From contig JAWXBO010000136.1 in NCBI GenBank assembly GCA_034440175.1, forward strand, positions 1-64,000: 64,000 bases of DNA, in the 5' to 3' direction. The notes beneath the pieces were generated by a model. That model worked only from the letters and a program-made list of their open reading frames with translations. It searched no databases and had not been told where the DNA came from. Positions within the stretch are counted from its first letter, which is position 1. Each line of letters starts with the position of its first letter. Both the position numbers and the translations under genes were made by a program. This document shows, piece after piece, positions 51,493-62,596 of this stretch. This DNA is from SZUA-430 sp034440175. GTDB lineage: Bacteria > Pseudomonadota > Alphaproteobacteria > Micropepsales > Micropepsaceae.

Positions 51493-53214
51493 CTACGGCG
51501 TCTCAACTTGCAAGTCCGAACTGCGAACCCAGCCTTCGCGTGTGCCGGCAAGTCCGCGGGCACTCTGCGTGCGCACCAGGGTCCATTCCTTGTGCTGCTC
51601 GATCACCAGCACTTCCGTCCCGCGCGCAAGTTTGGCAACGACAGACTCGCTGCGTTCAGGACCTGCCCTCAGTCTAACATGCTCGATAAGCACAGCCTTG
51701 GGCAGCGCTACCGGCTCGATCACGGTCAGTGCTGCACCCGGCGCGACGGGCGCGGGTGCTGTCCCTGAAAACAGTGACTCGACGCCCATATAAAGCACCG
51801 CACCAGCCGCAGCCAGTGAGGCCGCCACGACAATCTCGCGCACCCGTCTGCGTTTGCTAGCCGCGCGGGTTTCAGCTTCGATCCGTTGCTCGTCGCGCGC
51901 CGGTAACGTTGTCTGCTCGGCGACAAATTGTGCGTGCGCCTGGCGTTCACGCAACTGCGTCAGCTCAAGTTCGCTCGCGCCAAGCGTCGCCCGCATTGTC
52001 GTCAACTCGCTCAGCAAGCCCCTCTCATCGGCAACGCGCGACTGCAGTTTCGCCACCGCTGCTTCAGCCGCTTCAGCCCGCGTCACCGCGTCTTGTTGGC
52101 CGTGTTCCGCCTGACGGCGCCACTGCGCCTCTGCGCAAGCAAGCGCTTCAGCCACGCGCCCCTGCTGCTCCCGCTCGCCAAGCGCGATGGCCTCCCGTGC
52201 CTCTTGCTGCCACCGCACGCGCTCGACTTCCGCGTTCCGTCTCAGGCCAGCAAGCGCCGCCTCACGTTCAACCAGCGTCGCATGAGCGGCCCTCAGCGCC
52301 TCTTGCAACGCGCTGTCAGGTTTGCTGGCCCCACCTTGCGCGCGTGCTTCAAACACAGCTTTGTCCGCTTGCGCCTGCCATTGCCTCTGCGCCGCCGCCA
52401 ACCGTGCAGCCTCCTCGGTTCTCCAGGCCGCGCGTGCGGCTTCATGCGCGCCGGCGCTGGTCCGAAGCTGTTCATCGCGTTTCCCGAGGCTTTGCAGCGC
52501 TTGCGAAAGCTCAGTATCACGCACCTGAAGGGCTGCCGTCACCCGGCTCAGTTCATCGCGCAAGCCCCGCTGCTGACCATCGCTACTTGTCAGCCCAGCC
52601 ATCGCCTGTTCCAACTCACTACGCAATTCTTTCAGCTCAAGGCTCGTGCTGGCGTGGCGCTCGCGATCCGACAGAAACTGAGTGCACGCATCGTCTAGCG
52701 CATTGGCCAAAGCCTCTTTCCATTGCGCCTCGGCCTCTGCGAACCGGACGATCTCCCCTGCTTTCCGCGCCTCCAGTTCAGCCTTCGCGCGGCCCAGCTC
52801 ATCGCGCAGCCCCTGCAACTCCACGCCGGAATCTGCTTTGGCCGCTGCTTTCTTTGACGGCGTTTGTGGCGGATTTCCCAAATGAAAGTCGAGCACCGTT
52901 ATCGTCTTGCCGTTCTCAGGCTCAAGCACCCTGATCGCCAAAGTGTGATTTTCTTCGGCACCCTCGGGCAGCAGATAGTTCAAGTCCTCAAGATCTTCGC
53001 GCGTCAGCGACCACGACCCGTCGCCGTTTCGCCGCCCGCTTGAAAAGCGTGCCTTCGTGGGCAAGCGCTCGACGCGCAGCGTCAGGCGCCGGTGCTTCTT
53101 GTGCGGTTCAAGCAGCGCATAAAGGTTGAACGGAATCGTACGGAATACGTCCGGCGCGGTCTTTGCCTTCGACGCATTCAAATTGCTCACATGTGCACGC
53201 GCACTCACGGCCAT
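51493..53214 (-). CDS. Coiled-coil single-pass membrane protein with N-terminal adhesin-type repeat and C-terminal SH3 domain
   Basis: 573 residues, not a named family. Residues about 40-110 read LRVERLPTKARFSSGRRN then NGDGSWSLTREDLEDLNYL, like the repeats found in large VCBS/cadherin-type adhesins. A long Ala/Glu/Arg/Gln coiled coil follows (about 125-470). Near 488-510 is a membrane helix (REIVVAASLAAAGAVLYMG), and the end carries a bacterial SH3-like domain (HVRLRAGPERSESVVAKL, GWVRSSDL). The SH3 should lie in the periplasm. ATG at 53214 preferred. Convergent with the TolC gene, ten bases apart. Confidence 0.65.
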   Translation of the reverse strand: MAVSARAHVSNLNASKAKTAPDVFRTIPFNLYALLEPHKKHRRLTLRVERLPTKARFSSGRRNGDGSWSLTREDLEDLNYLLPEGAEENHTLAIRVLEPENGKTITVLDFHLGNPPQTPSKKAAAKADSGVELQGLRDELGRAKAELEARKAGEIVRFAEAEAQWKEALANALDDACTQFLSDRERHASTSLELKELRSELEQAMAGLTSSDGQQRGLRDELSRVTAALQVRDTELSQALQSLGKRDEQLRTSAGAHEAARAAWRTEEAARLAAAQRQWQAQADKAVFEARAQGGASKPDSALQEALRAAHATLVEREAALAGLRRNAEVERVRWQQEAREAIALGEREQQGRVAEALACAEAQWRRQAEHGQQDAVTRAEAAEAAVAKLQSRVADERGLLSELTTMRATLGASELELTQLRERQAHAQFVAEQTTLPARDEQRIEAETRAASKRRRVREIVVAASLAAAGAVLYMGVESLFSGTAPAPVAPGAALTVIEPVALPKAVLIEHVRLRAGPERSESVVAKLARGTEVLVIEQHKEWTLVRTQSARGLAGTREGWVRSSDLQVETP

Positions 53215-53450
53215 CACACAAATCCCAAAACTGCCATCATTCTGGGGTGGCTGGGTTAAACAATCATCCCTTCGCCACACCGCCTTTGCAGCATGGCTTC
53301 CAATAGGTAACCTGAGCCGGTTGCCATTATCAGAAAATGCGAAAATGCCGGTCCCACCGCTCAGGGTAGCCGCGCTGTCACAATCCTAAAGGTCCTATTA
53401 ACCCAGTTCGCTTGTTACGGCACAGGGCGTGTATGCGTGCAGAGAAATCA

Positions 53451-55407
53451 ATGATGTTAAGCAATATCAGCGTCAGCCGGTTTCTGGTTCTGGTCGGTTT
53501 TGCGATGGCAGTCACTCTAGGTGGATTGGCATTTGCCAACCGGACCGCTCTTGACACGCTCAAAATCGGCAGTCCCCTTTATGCCAAAATGGTGCTGGGC
53601 AAGGACCTCATCGCAGAAATTCTGCCGCCGCCCGAATACATTCTTGAGTCTTAATCTTGAAGCGACCCTGGCGCTGAACGATCCCGGCAAGGTTGCAATC
53701 CACGCCAAGCGCCTGGAACAACTGAAAAAGGAATACGATACCCGGCATGAATTCTGGCTCACTGCTGATTTCGACAAATCCGTACAGGAGCAATTGACGA
53801 AAGCGGCTCATGATCCCGCAAATAGGTTCTTTGAAATACTCACCGCAAGCTTCCTACCCGCGCTTTCGAGCGGCGACATCGACGGCGCCAAGGTGGCCTA
53901 CCAGCAACTGCAGGCGGCTTACACCGCCCATCGCACTGTGATCGACGCCATTGTTGCGAACACGTCCAAAGTCAATGCGGAACTCGAAGTCGAGGCTGCG
54001 GCGGACAACTCATATTTCGCCAGTGCAAATTTGGTTGCAGGCATTTCAACCCTGTTGATTGTGATCTTGGGGTTGCTCGCAGTTCTTGTGAAGATCATTG
54101 CCCCCCTGCTTTCCATGACGAGCGCCTTAAAGCTTCTCGCTGAGGGTAAGCCTGCCTCTGCGCAAGCGCTGAGTTATGCCGGACGCCGGGACGAAATCGG
54201 TCTCATGGCCAGAACACTCGATGCCGTCCAGAATAATGCCAAACTCGCCTTCCACCTTAAAGCGCTCGCCGACTCAGTTCGTGGAGACGCTTCGGAAAGA
54301 ATTGCCAGTTCAAGTTCCCAGACCGAAATGATGACGGGCGATGCGGTCGCGATGTCGGATTCTGCCAACCGTGTGCGCTCAGCATCGAGGGATGCAACGA
54401 CAGCGACAGACCAGGCACTCGCCAGCACCAATCTGATTGCGGCAGCGACAGAAGAACTTACAAACTCGTTCCGCGAGATTGCCGACAAAGTCTCGATGGT
54501 CGCCAGCACAACGAAAAAGACGGTGCAGGCCGGGGCGCATGCGAAAGAGAAAATCGGTAACCTCTCGACTGTAGTGGAAAAAATCGGCACAGTTGTTGCC
54601 CTCATCGAGGAAATTGCAAACAAGACAAATCTCTTGGCCCTGAATGCCACGATCGAAGCGGCCCGCGCCGGCGACGCGGGCAAGGGTTTCGCCGTGGTTG
54701 CCAACGAAGTGAAACTCCTGTCAACGCAAACGACTCGCTCAACCGAAGAGATTCGCAGGCAGATCGAACAGGTCATGCAGGCGACTGCGGAAACCGTTTC
54801 GGCAACGGGCACCATCCAGACACTCATTGCTGCAGTCGATGAGGCCGCCGCAGCCATCGCATCGACAATGGAGCAGCAAAGCAGCACCACCGAGGAAATT
54901 GCCCGCAGCGCCTCTCAAACCCTTGGTGCCGTTCAGGGCATGACGGAATCAATTTCGGTAGTTTCGCGCGAAGCCGAAGACACGATGCAAAAAGCCTTGA
55001 ACATGAAAAGCCTGTCGGCAAACGTCGCCGAAGCTGTAGGTATGCTCGGCAGTGTGGTGTTGCGTATTCTGAGTTCTGCGGACGTTGAACGCCGCCGCAA
55101 AGACCGCTTTGCCGTCAACCTTGATGCCTACATCGAAGGCCCACACCCCGGCCGGGCAACGGTGATGAACCTGTCACTCGGCGGCGCGCTCTTCGTCCAG
55201 TCACCACCGCAAGTCGCTGGAGCCATTGGCAAGTTGAATATCAAGGGGGCAATTGTGCCGTTTGTGGTTTTGTCTGTTAAGCGGGACGGCACCCACGTCA
55301 AATTCACATCCGCACCAGATGCCGCTTTTCAACAGCAGTTCCATATCGCAACAAAGGGTTTGAAACCCCTCAACTTCAGCATGGACAGTTTGAAGCGGGC
55401 CGCGTAA
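53451..55407 (+). CDS. Methyl-accepting chemotaxis protein with C-terminal PilZ domain, frame broken near residue 68
   Basis: Signal anchor (FLVLVGFAMAVTLGGLAF), a periplasmic helical sensor region, a second helix near LVAGISTLLIVILGLLAVLV, the MCP signalling domain with hairpin IEEIANKTNLLALNATIEA, and a PilZ domain starting ERRRKDRFAVNLDAYIEG. PilZ motifs RxxxR and NxSxxG (NLSLGG) are intact, so c-di-GMP binding is plausible. At 53652-53655 the sequence GAGTCTTAATCTTGAA stops the first frame. Removing one A gives E-S-Y-L-E, the family reading, and joins 53451-53651 to the downstream frame. Either a real mutation or a sequencing error. Confidence 0.75.
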
Positions 55408-55412
55408 TGGGT

Positions 55413-55796
55413 TTAGTTGCAGCGCGCCGTCGTCCCGGCACCTGTCCACGTCAGGATCAGCATACCGCTGCAGCGCGGACGGCTTTGGCGAACTGCATTG
55501 ACAGACACACCTGTTACAGCATCTCCCCCAATCCGGATCAGTTTCGCGCGGCGCGGGCCTGCCTTTGTGTTCATTCTTTGGCTCTCGATGAAAACATGAC
55601 GCTCAACCCGGACGCTGCGCCGGATCGCATGGCGCACCCGCACGATATGCGAGTGAGCGCTGTCCGAACCCACGCTGAACAGATCGCTGCGCCATTGATG
55701 CTTTGGCCAAACCATCGGATCAACCGCGTCATTTGCGATTGCCGGCGCCGCTAACGAAGCAGCAATCAGTCCCGCCAGGAAAATATTCCGTCCCAT
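55413..55796 (-). CDS. Small exported protein of unknown function
   Basis: 127 residues starting MGRNIFLAGLIAASLAAPAIA, a signal peptide with cleavage near residue 21. The mature part is basic (SHIVRVRHAIRRSVRVERH) and ends with two cysteines flanking LILTWTGAGTTA. No family recognised. Codons upstream of 55796 add no signal peptide logic. Ends five bases from the chemoreceptor stop, convergent. Confidence 0.5.
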   Translation of the reverse strand: MGRNIFLAGLIAASLAAPAIANDAVDPMVWPKHQWRSDLFSVGSDSAHSHIVRVRHAIRRSVRVERHVFIESQRMNTKAGPRRAKLIRIGGDAVTGVSVNAVRQSRPRCSGMLILTWTGAGTTARCN

Positions 55797-55932
55797 GTGC
55801 CAGCCCCTTTTCCGGTACATGTGCAAGACATGTTCCGGTCCCATTTCGAGAAACGCGCAAAGGAAGTCTAGCATGTCCCCGGAGGAGGTGCCGAGTCACA
55901 AAGAAACTTAAGAGGCGTGGTTACCCGGCCTA

Positions 55933-56118
55933 TCAAAGTAAACGAGAGACCAGCCCCAGGCAGGTAAACACCGCCGTCAGCAAGGCAATGTTGAAAAATT
56001 CGTTCCGGGAAGCGTTGGATGAATTTTGGCTATCGCGCATTTTAGCTGTCTCCGAATGATGCGACTCGAGAGCTCGAATCGTTGAACTCAAGTCTGCACC
56101 ACTGAAGCTGAACGGCAC
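55933..56118 (-). CDS. Possible small tail-anchored membrane protein
   Basis: 61 codons from GTG, with a polar Ser/Asn-rich helical N-terminus (STIRALESHHSETAKMRDSQ) and a C-terminal 18-20-residue hydrophobic segment FFNIALLTAVFTCLGLVSRL. No homologue recognised and no strong ribosome site, so the gene is only tentative. The surrounding gap (55797-56167) holds a GAACGGC/GCCGTTC inverted repeat at 56110-56144 and no other gene I can support. Confidence 0.3.
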   Translation of the reverse strand: MPFSFSGADLSSTIRALESHHSETAKMRDSQNSSNASRNEFFNIALLTAVFTCLGLVSRLL

Positions 56119-56167
56119 GAAAGCCCGCCGTTCACAAGCCGTTCATCGTGACACACCTGTGTCGAAG

Positions 56168-56569
56168 TCACGCCGGCGCGATCAATTTCAATCCCGGAAA
56201 GTAGGTCCTGTAGCGCCGCGGATCGCGCGTCAACAAGGCTGCCTGCGCGACCGTTGCATGCGCGCCGATAACGAAATCCGGCAAGACGCCCGTGCGCACG
56301 CCGCCGGCCGCGCGATAGGCTTTGTAAGTCTTGCCGGCCAGGAACAGCGCGGCGCGGCGCATCGGCTCGACCGAAAGCGCTGTTCGCACCAGTACGGTCT
56401 CAACGTCTTCCATCTTGACAAAACGAACCGAAATCTCCGCATAGACGACATCGTTGATTGCGATCCGGTCGCTCGCCGCCGAGCTCTCGTACGCCGCAAG
56501 CGACCATGGCTTCCAAACCGGGTCGTCGGTCAAAAAATCAAGCAAGATGTTGGTATCGACAAAAATCAA
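56168..56569 (-). CDS. vapC: PIN-domain toxin (VapC-like ribonuclease)
   Basis: 133 residues. Acidic catalytic residues are in FVDTNILLDF (Asp5), YAEISV (Glu), and LPDFVIGAHA and RDPRRY (Asp). VapC toxins cleave tRNA or rRNA when free of their antitoxin. It starts seven bases after the stop of the AbrB-like antitoxin gene, the usual order, and both share a promoter with no terminator between. Confidence 0.85.
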   Translation of the reverse strand: MIFVDTNILLDFLTDDPVWKPWSLAAYESSAASDRIAINDVVYAEISVRFVKMEDVETVLVRTALSVEPMRRAALFLAGKTYKAYRAAGGVRTGVLPDFVIGAHATVAQAALLTRDPRRYRTYFPGLKLIAPA

Positions 56570-56576
56570 CGCATGC

Positions 56577-56807
56577 CTATTCGCCGCGCGTCAGTGCCAT
56601 GATCTCGTCGGTCGACATATCGGGGCCCTTGCCCTTTGCGAAACCGACGAGGCTGGCGAACCGGCTCTTGCCGGGCTTTGCCTTGCCCCTGGGCAGAATG
56701 ACCACGCGCCCGCCGGCGATCACTTCGAATTGGACCTCCGCCCCAGGCTTCAGCCGCAAATGGTCGCGCAGCCGCTTGGGGATCGTCACCTGGCCCTTGC
56801 TGGTCAT
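56577..56807 (-). CDS. vapB: AbrB/MazE-family antitoxin (VapB-like)
   Basis: 76 residues with the swapped-hairpin AbrB DNA-binding motif MTSKGQVTIPKRLRDHLRLKPG at the N-terminus and a flexible C-terminal tail PGKSRFASLVGFAKGKG that would wrap the toxin. It probably autoregulates the vapBC pair. Located 58 bases beyond the thiC stop on the same strand. Confidence 0.85.
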   Translation of the reverse strand: MTSKGQVTIPKRLRDHLRLKPGAEVQFEVIAGGRVVILPRGKAKPGKSRFASLVGFAKGKGPDMSTDEIMALTRGE

Positions 56808-56865
56808 CGACCTCAGAAAAGGCAGGTAACACTTATCACGCAGCCGGAACGCTGTAAAGATTGCG

Positions 56866-58686
<1,821 letters not shown>

Positions 58687-58763
58687 GGCCGCACGCGATC
58701 CTTTGGTCGAAGAGGGTCTGATCGGACGGCCGGCGAATGGGGATGGCGCGCGATGAGCGCAAA

Positions 58764-58852
58764 TCCGAATCCCTCCGCCGGTACAAACCGGATCAGGTTC
58801 AAAGGGTCGCGGGTGATACCGCCTCTCAGCCCCTGAACGGGCCCCCCTTCGG
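58764..58852 (-). ncRNA. TPP riboswitch (THI element) of thiC
   Basis: On the minus strand the core elements appear in order: CAGGGGCTGAGAGG, ACCCTTTGAACCTGATCCGG, and GTACCGGCGGAGGGATT. Helix P1 pairs TCCGAA (58847-58852) with TTCGGA (58764-58769). It sits 78 bases upstream of the thiC start, consistent with translational control by hiding the ribosome site, since no T-rich terminator hairpin was seen in the gap. Confidence 0.92.
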
Positions 58853-58907
58853 ACGAGGCGCACTTTCTGCCGTTCGCCAAGCGGCGTCAACGCGTAAATC
58901 CAAACCG

Positions 58908-61205
58908 TTAAACCGCCTCGCTCTCAGGCTTGCGCGCCCGCGATTCCGCCATCGTCTTCATGGCCTGGCCCAGGCGCCCGTCAAGTTCGGCAACTTTCGA
59001 ACGTAACACCGCAGCTTCATCGCGGGACTTTGCCGCCTCATGCAGCAAAGCTTCAAGTGTCACAACCCGGCTGCGCAGTGATTGCTGTTCCATCGTCGAT
59101 TGCGACGACGCCATGAGGCGCTGCTCGACATCGGCAAGCCGCGCTTTGAGTAGGCCAACATCCTCGCCGGCACTGCTTTTGCCGGCAGCGGCAAGGGCCT
59201 CGGTCAATCGCGTTTCAAGGCTCACGATTTGTGCGCGCAGCGTTTGAGTCTCGCGTGCTTGCCGGCGCTCTCCGTCAAGCGACTGCTCAAGCTCGGCATT
59301 TCGCGCGGCAAGCCGCTGGGTCTCATCGTCGTTGCCTGCGGGGCGCTGCGTTTCAAGCTGCGCGATCCGTTGCCGCAATGAGGCGGCCTCGGCGGCACGC
59401 AGTTCGGCGGCCTTCACTCGCGCCTGCGCCTGCGCAAGAATCTCGGTCGCACGCCGCTCGGCCGCGTCTCCTCTCGCGACAGCCTGGGCAAGCTGCGCCC
59501 GCAACGCACTATCGTCAGGAGCAGGCAGCACCGTCTGCGGCCACGGTGCCTCGGCGGCACGCCGCTCTGCGGCGTCGGCTCTAGCCTCTGCTTCCGCAAG
59601 CTGTGACCGCAGGAAACTATCATCCGCAATCTGCATCATCGGCAGCGTATCAGTGCCTGCCGCGCTTGGCGCTGCCACGACTGCGGAGAGCCGTGTCTCG
59701 AGATCGGCGATGCGACTGCGCAGCGGGTCGGTTTCTTGCCGCGTCACCGTGATCGACTTGCTCAGCGCCACTTCGGCCTCAGCAAGTTTGTCTTGAAGGT
59801 CGGCCACCCGCGACCGCAGGCTATCGCTTTCGCGCGCCGCTGAGAACCCCGTGGCAAGTCGTGCTTCAAGTTCCTTCACGCGGGCCTGCAGCGTCCGCGC
59901 GGCCTCGTTGCTGCGTTCGCGGCCTTGCCCGGCCCTCACCAATTGCCGTTCAAGTTCGCCCAAGCGCCCTGTCAAGCTCTGCGCTTGCGCCATGGCACTA
60001 TCGCGCTCCCGTGCGGCATTCGCAACACTCGCTTCCAGCGCGATTGCCCGGGCTTGCATGGACTGGGTCAGCAACAGGGACTGTTCGCTGCCCTTCCCGG
60101 CCTGGGCAATTTGCAGTTCCAGTTCCTGGGCGCGTGCCATTACTGTTCGGGCCTGTTGAACCGTCCCATCGCGCTCCCGCGCGGCATTCGCCAGACTTTC
60201 TTCCAATTCGCTCACCCGGGCTTGCATGGAATTGGTCAGAAGGATCGTCTGCTCGCTGCCCTTGCCGGCCTGAGCAATTTGCAGTTCCAGTTCCCGGGCG
60301 CGCGCCATCACCAATTGGGCCTGTTGTACCGCCCCATCGCGTTCCCGCTCAACTGTCGCCACTCTGGTTTCCAGCTCGCTCATCCGGGCTTGCACGGACT
60401 TCGTCAGAGCCGCCTGTTCGCTGCCCATGCCAGCTTTTGCGATATGTTGCTCCAGCTCTCGGGCACGCGCCGCCGTATTTTGAGACAGTTGTATCGCACC
60501 GTCGCGTTCCCGGCTGACGGTTGCAAGGCCTGCCTCAAGCAGTGCTATCCGGGCTTGCAATGATTTCGTTAGATCACTCGACGTCGCATTGCCTTGTCCG
60601 GCATTCGCGATCTGTCGTTCCATCTCGCGCGATCGCGCGGTCAAGCTCCGCATCTGCTCAGCCAGCCGCTCGCGTTCCCGTCCAGCCTCACCAAGCAAAC
60701 CTTCCAGCTCCAGCACCCGCTGGCGCATGGAGTCGTCTGGCACAATCTGGGACACGCCAAGGTTCAGGGGTGCGGGCGCTGCGGCCAGGGCGTCGGCTTT
60801 GGCTTTGTACTCGTCCCATTTCGCGCGCGCTTCCAGATAACGCGAACGAAAAGCGTCAACTTCGGTTTTGAGTTTGCCACTTTCTTCGTTCAGGCGCTTT
60901 TCAGCTATGTGCGCGGCCGACAACTCGCGTTCGAGTTGGGTCATGCGGGCGGCCACTTCTTCGCGTGCCGCGACCCGTGAAGCGCGTGCGCCCACTGGCA
61001 GCCCCTCCAGCTCGGCAAGACGTAACCTGTACTCCTCTATTTCCTTTTCAACGGCTATCGAACGATTGCGCGCGTCATGGGCTTCAGACTCGAGCTGCGC
61101 CTGATGGTCGGATTTCTGGTCTCGTACCAGGAAATGCCCGATCACAATGCCAATCAGACAGGCGATCGCCAGGAACAAAGCCATCTGTGCAATCAGGTAC
61201 ATCAT
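58908..61205 (-). CDS. Large repeat-built coiled-coil membrane protein
   Basis: 765 residues, no named family recognised. One N-terminal membrane helix (about 5-28) is followed by an almost uninterrupted coiled coil. A block of five near-tandem copies of about 55 residues spans 158-435 (each with QARxxxLE, ANAARERD and AKAGKGSEQ parts), then degenerate heptads with several proline/glycine breaks (PQTVLPAPD). The cytoplasmic or periplasmic side is uncertain. ATGATG start at 61205. It lies 19 bases downstream of the BON-OmpA-type gene on the same strand, so the two are probably an operon. A role in envelope bridging is only inferred. Confidence 0.7.
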   Translation of the reverse strand: MMYLIAQMALFLAIACLIGIVIGHFLVRDQKSDHQAQLESEAHDARNRSIAVEKEIEEYRLRLAELEGLPVGARASRVAAREEVAARMTQLERELSAAHIAEKRLNEESGKLKTEVDAFRSRYLEARAKWDEYKAKADALAAAPAPLNLGVSQIVPDDSMRQRVLELEGLLGEAGRERERLAEQMRSLTARSREMERQIANAGQGNATSSDLTKSLQARIALLEAGLATVSRERDGAIQLSQNTAARARELEQHIAKAGMGSEQAALTKSVQARMSELETRVATVERERDGAVQQAQLVMARARELELQIAQAGKGSEQTILLTNSMQARVSELEESLANAARERDGTVQQARTVMARAQELELQIAQAGKGSEQSLLLTQSMQARAIALEASVANAARERDSAMAQAQSLTGRLGELERQLVRAGQGRERSNEAARTLQARVKELEARLATGFSAARESDSLRSRVADLQDKLAEAEVALSKSITVTRQETDPLRSRIADLETRLSAVVAAPSAAGTDTLPMMQIADDSFLRSQLAEAEARADAAERRAAEAPWPQTVLPAPDDSALRAQLAQAVARGDAAERRATEILAQAQARVKAAELRAAEAASLRQRIAQLETQRPAGNDDETQRLAARNAELEQSLDGERRQARETQTLRAQIVSLETRLTEALAAAGKSSAGEDVGLLKARLADVEQRLMASSQSTMEQQSLRSRVVTLEALLHEAAKSRDEAAVLRSKVAELDGRLGQAMKTMAESRARKPESEAV
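59901..60734 (-). repeat. Five-copy in-frame tandem repeat (about 165 bases each) in the coiled-coil gene
   Basis: Protein copies at about residues 158-211, 212-266, 267-322, 323-378 and 379-435 share the pattern QAR-x-LE, RERD, QI(A/V)xAGxG, SEQ. Copies 3 and 4 are almost identical (ELELQIAQAGKGSEQ), suggesting recent duplication. The period of 54-57 residues is not a multiple of seven in every copy, so the phase shifts between units. Confidence 0.75.
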
Positions 61206-61224
61206 GGCATCGACAGTCTTTTAT

Positions 61225-62355
61225 TCATGGCACCACCGAAAATTCTACACGCCGGTTGAGCGATGTTTCGTCGGCCGCAGCGTCCGGATCGGGCTGCGAA
61301 GATCCCGCAGCGACAAGTGCAATGCGCCCCGCCTCCACGCCCTTGTCCTTCAAATATTTGGCCGCGGCATTGGCCCGTTTGCGGCTCAAATCCGTGGCCG
61401 CTGTTTCGCGATCAGTCCCATCGGTATGCCCCGATATTTTGAGTTTGAGTGTGGAACACGCCATGGCGGTCTGCGTCATGGTTTCCAGAACTTTCAACCC
61501 CGAAGAACTGAGCGTAGCAGATCCACTTTCAAAACGGATGATATTGCTGCGCATCGCCTCGTCGACCAGTTTCTGACAGTCGGCGGCAGCCAGTCTTTGC
61601 ACGGGAGGTTGCGATGTCAGCGCAGGCGCAGGCGCTTCATCGGGCGGTGGCAGATCCGCGTTATTGGCCAGTGACATTTCGGCTTGCCCTTCATAGGGCC
61701 GCTTCACGTTTTGCAACGCCTCTAAAATCGTCGCGTGAACCGAAGCATCCGGCGATTGCCCAAGCACTTTGACAACGGTGTCTTCAACGCGCGCTTCGCC
61801 ACTCTGCAAGCGCGCGAGTTGTTGCAGGCTGACAGTTGCCGCGTCCAGCCAGTCGCCAGTCGGCTGCCCGCCAGCGACAGCCATTTGATCTTCAACGCCG
61901 CCTGGAAAAAGCTTTCGTGCCTCTGCGACCAGGGCCCTGCGGAAACGTTGCCCCGGCACACAACCTTCCAGGCTCACGCGCCGGCCCGCTCCTAAAATGG
62001 CTCGCCACTCATAGGGTTTCTTAGGCGCTGCGAGTTTGATCTGTCCGGCCTCGACTTTTGTGATCCCGCCCCACCACGTGCCACCTGGGCCTGCCGCATG
62101 CCTGGCCGCCACAATAGCGTCTTCGCGGTCCGCCTCACTTGGCGCCAGTCCCGACAATATCGCCTTCTGCCCATCCATTTCGACTTGTGCCCATTCCGCA
62201 CCCGACCCTCTGAGCGCAGTCTCGACCTGGACCTGAAGCTTGGCCGGAATGAATCTTACGCTGCGAAGCAAACCCTCGCCGCGTTCAAAAAAGATCGCGA
62301 AATAACCGGTCACGAGCATCGCAGTGATACCGGCAAAAATAATCCACCGTGACAT
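61225..62355 (-). CDS. BON-domain and OmpA-like peptidoglycan-binding protein
   Basis: 376 residues. An N-terminal membrane helix (about 3-22), BON-like segments (VQVETALRGSGAEWAQVEMDGQKAIL near 42-67 and EGCVPGQRFRRALVAEARKLFPG), a Pro-rich linker and an OmpA C-terminal domain with LKISGHTDGTDRE, SRKRANAAAKYL and LNRRVEFSV. It should anchor the inner membrane to peptidoglycan, comparable to mycobacterial ArfA by domain order. Probable first gene of a two-gene operon with the coiled-coil gene. Confidence 0.85.
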   Translation of the reverse strand: MSRWIIFAGITAMLVTGYFAIFFERGEGLLRSVRFIPAKLQVQVETALRGSGAEWAQVEMDGQKAILSGLAPSEADREDAIVAARHAAGPGGTWWGGITKVEAGQIKLAAPKKPYEWRAILGAGRRVSLEGCVPGQRFRRALVAEARKLFPGGVEDQMAVAGGQPTGDWLDAATVSLQQLARLQSGEARVEDTVVKVLGQSPDASVHATILEALQNVKRPYEGQAEMSLANNADLPPPDEAPAPALTSQPPVQRLAAADCQKLVDEAMRSNIIRFESGSATLSSSGLKVLETMTQTAMACSTLKLKISGHTDGTDRETAATDLSRKRANAAAKYLKDKGVEAGRIALVAAGSSQPDPDAAADETSLNRRVEFSVVP

Positions 62356-62596
62356 GACTAACCCAAGCCAATAGCAGCACCGCGCCCTTCATCCCAAAAG
62401 CACGACGAAACCAAAGGCCTTCCCTTTGGCGATCCTTCTAACACTTGTGAGCTTCAGGGTGAACCATTCGAGAGCAGTGCGGTAAATGCGGGCACAACGC
62501 GCAGGAGTTGCAGACCCGGCAGTTGATGCACGCAGGGCTCTTGCCTATCCCTTAACCAACACTCCGGGGAGTGAGTCGGTTAACTGGGTCAAGAAA

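Noticed and set aside
51909..52934. Plus-strand frame opposite the coiled-coil/SH3 gene
   Set aside because: Its Pro/Arg/Ala-rich composition reflects antisense of Ala/Glu codons, not a protein.
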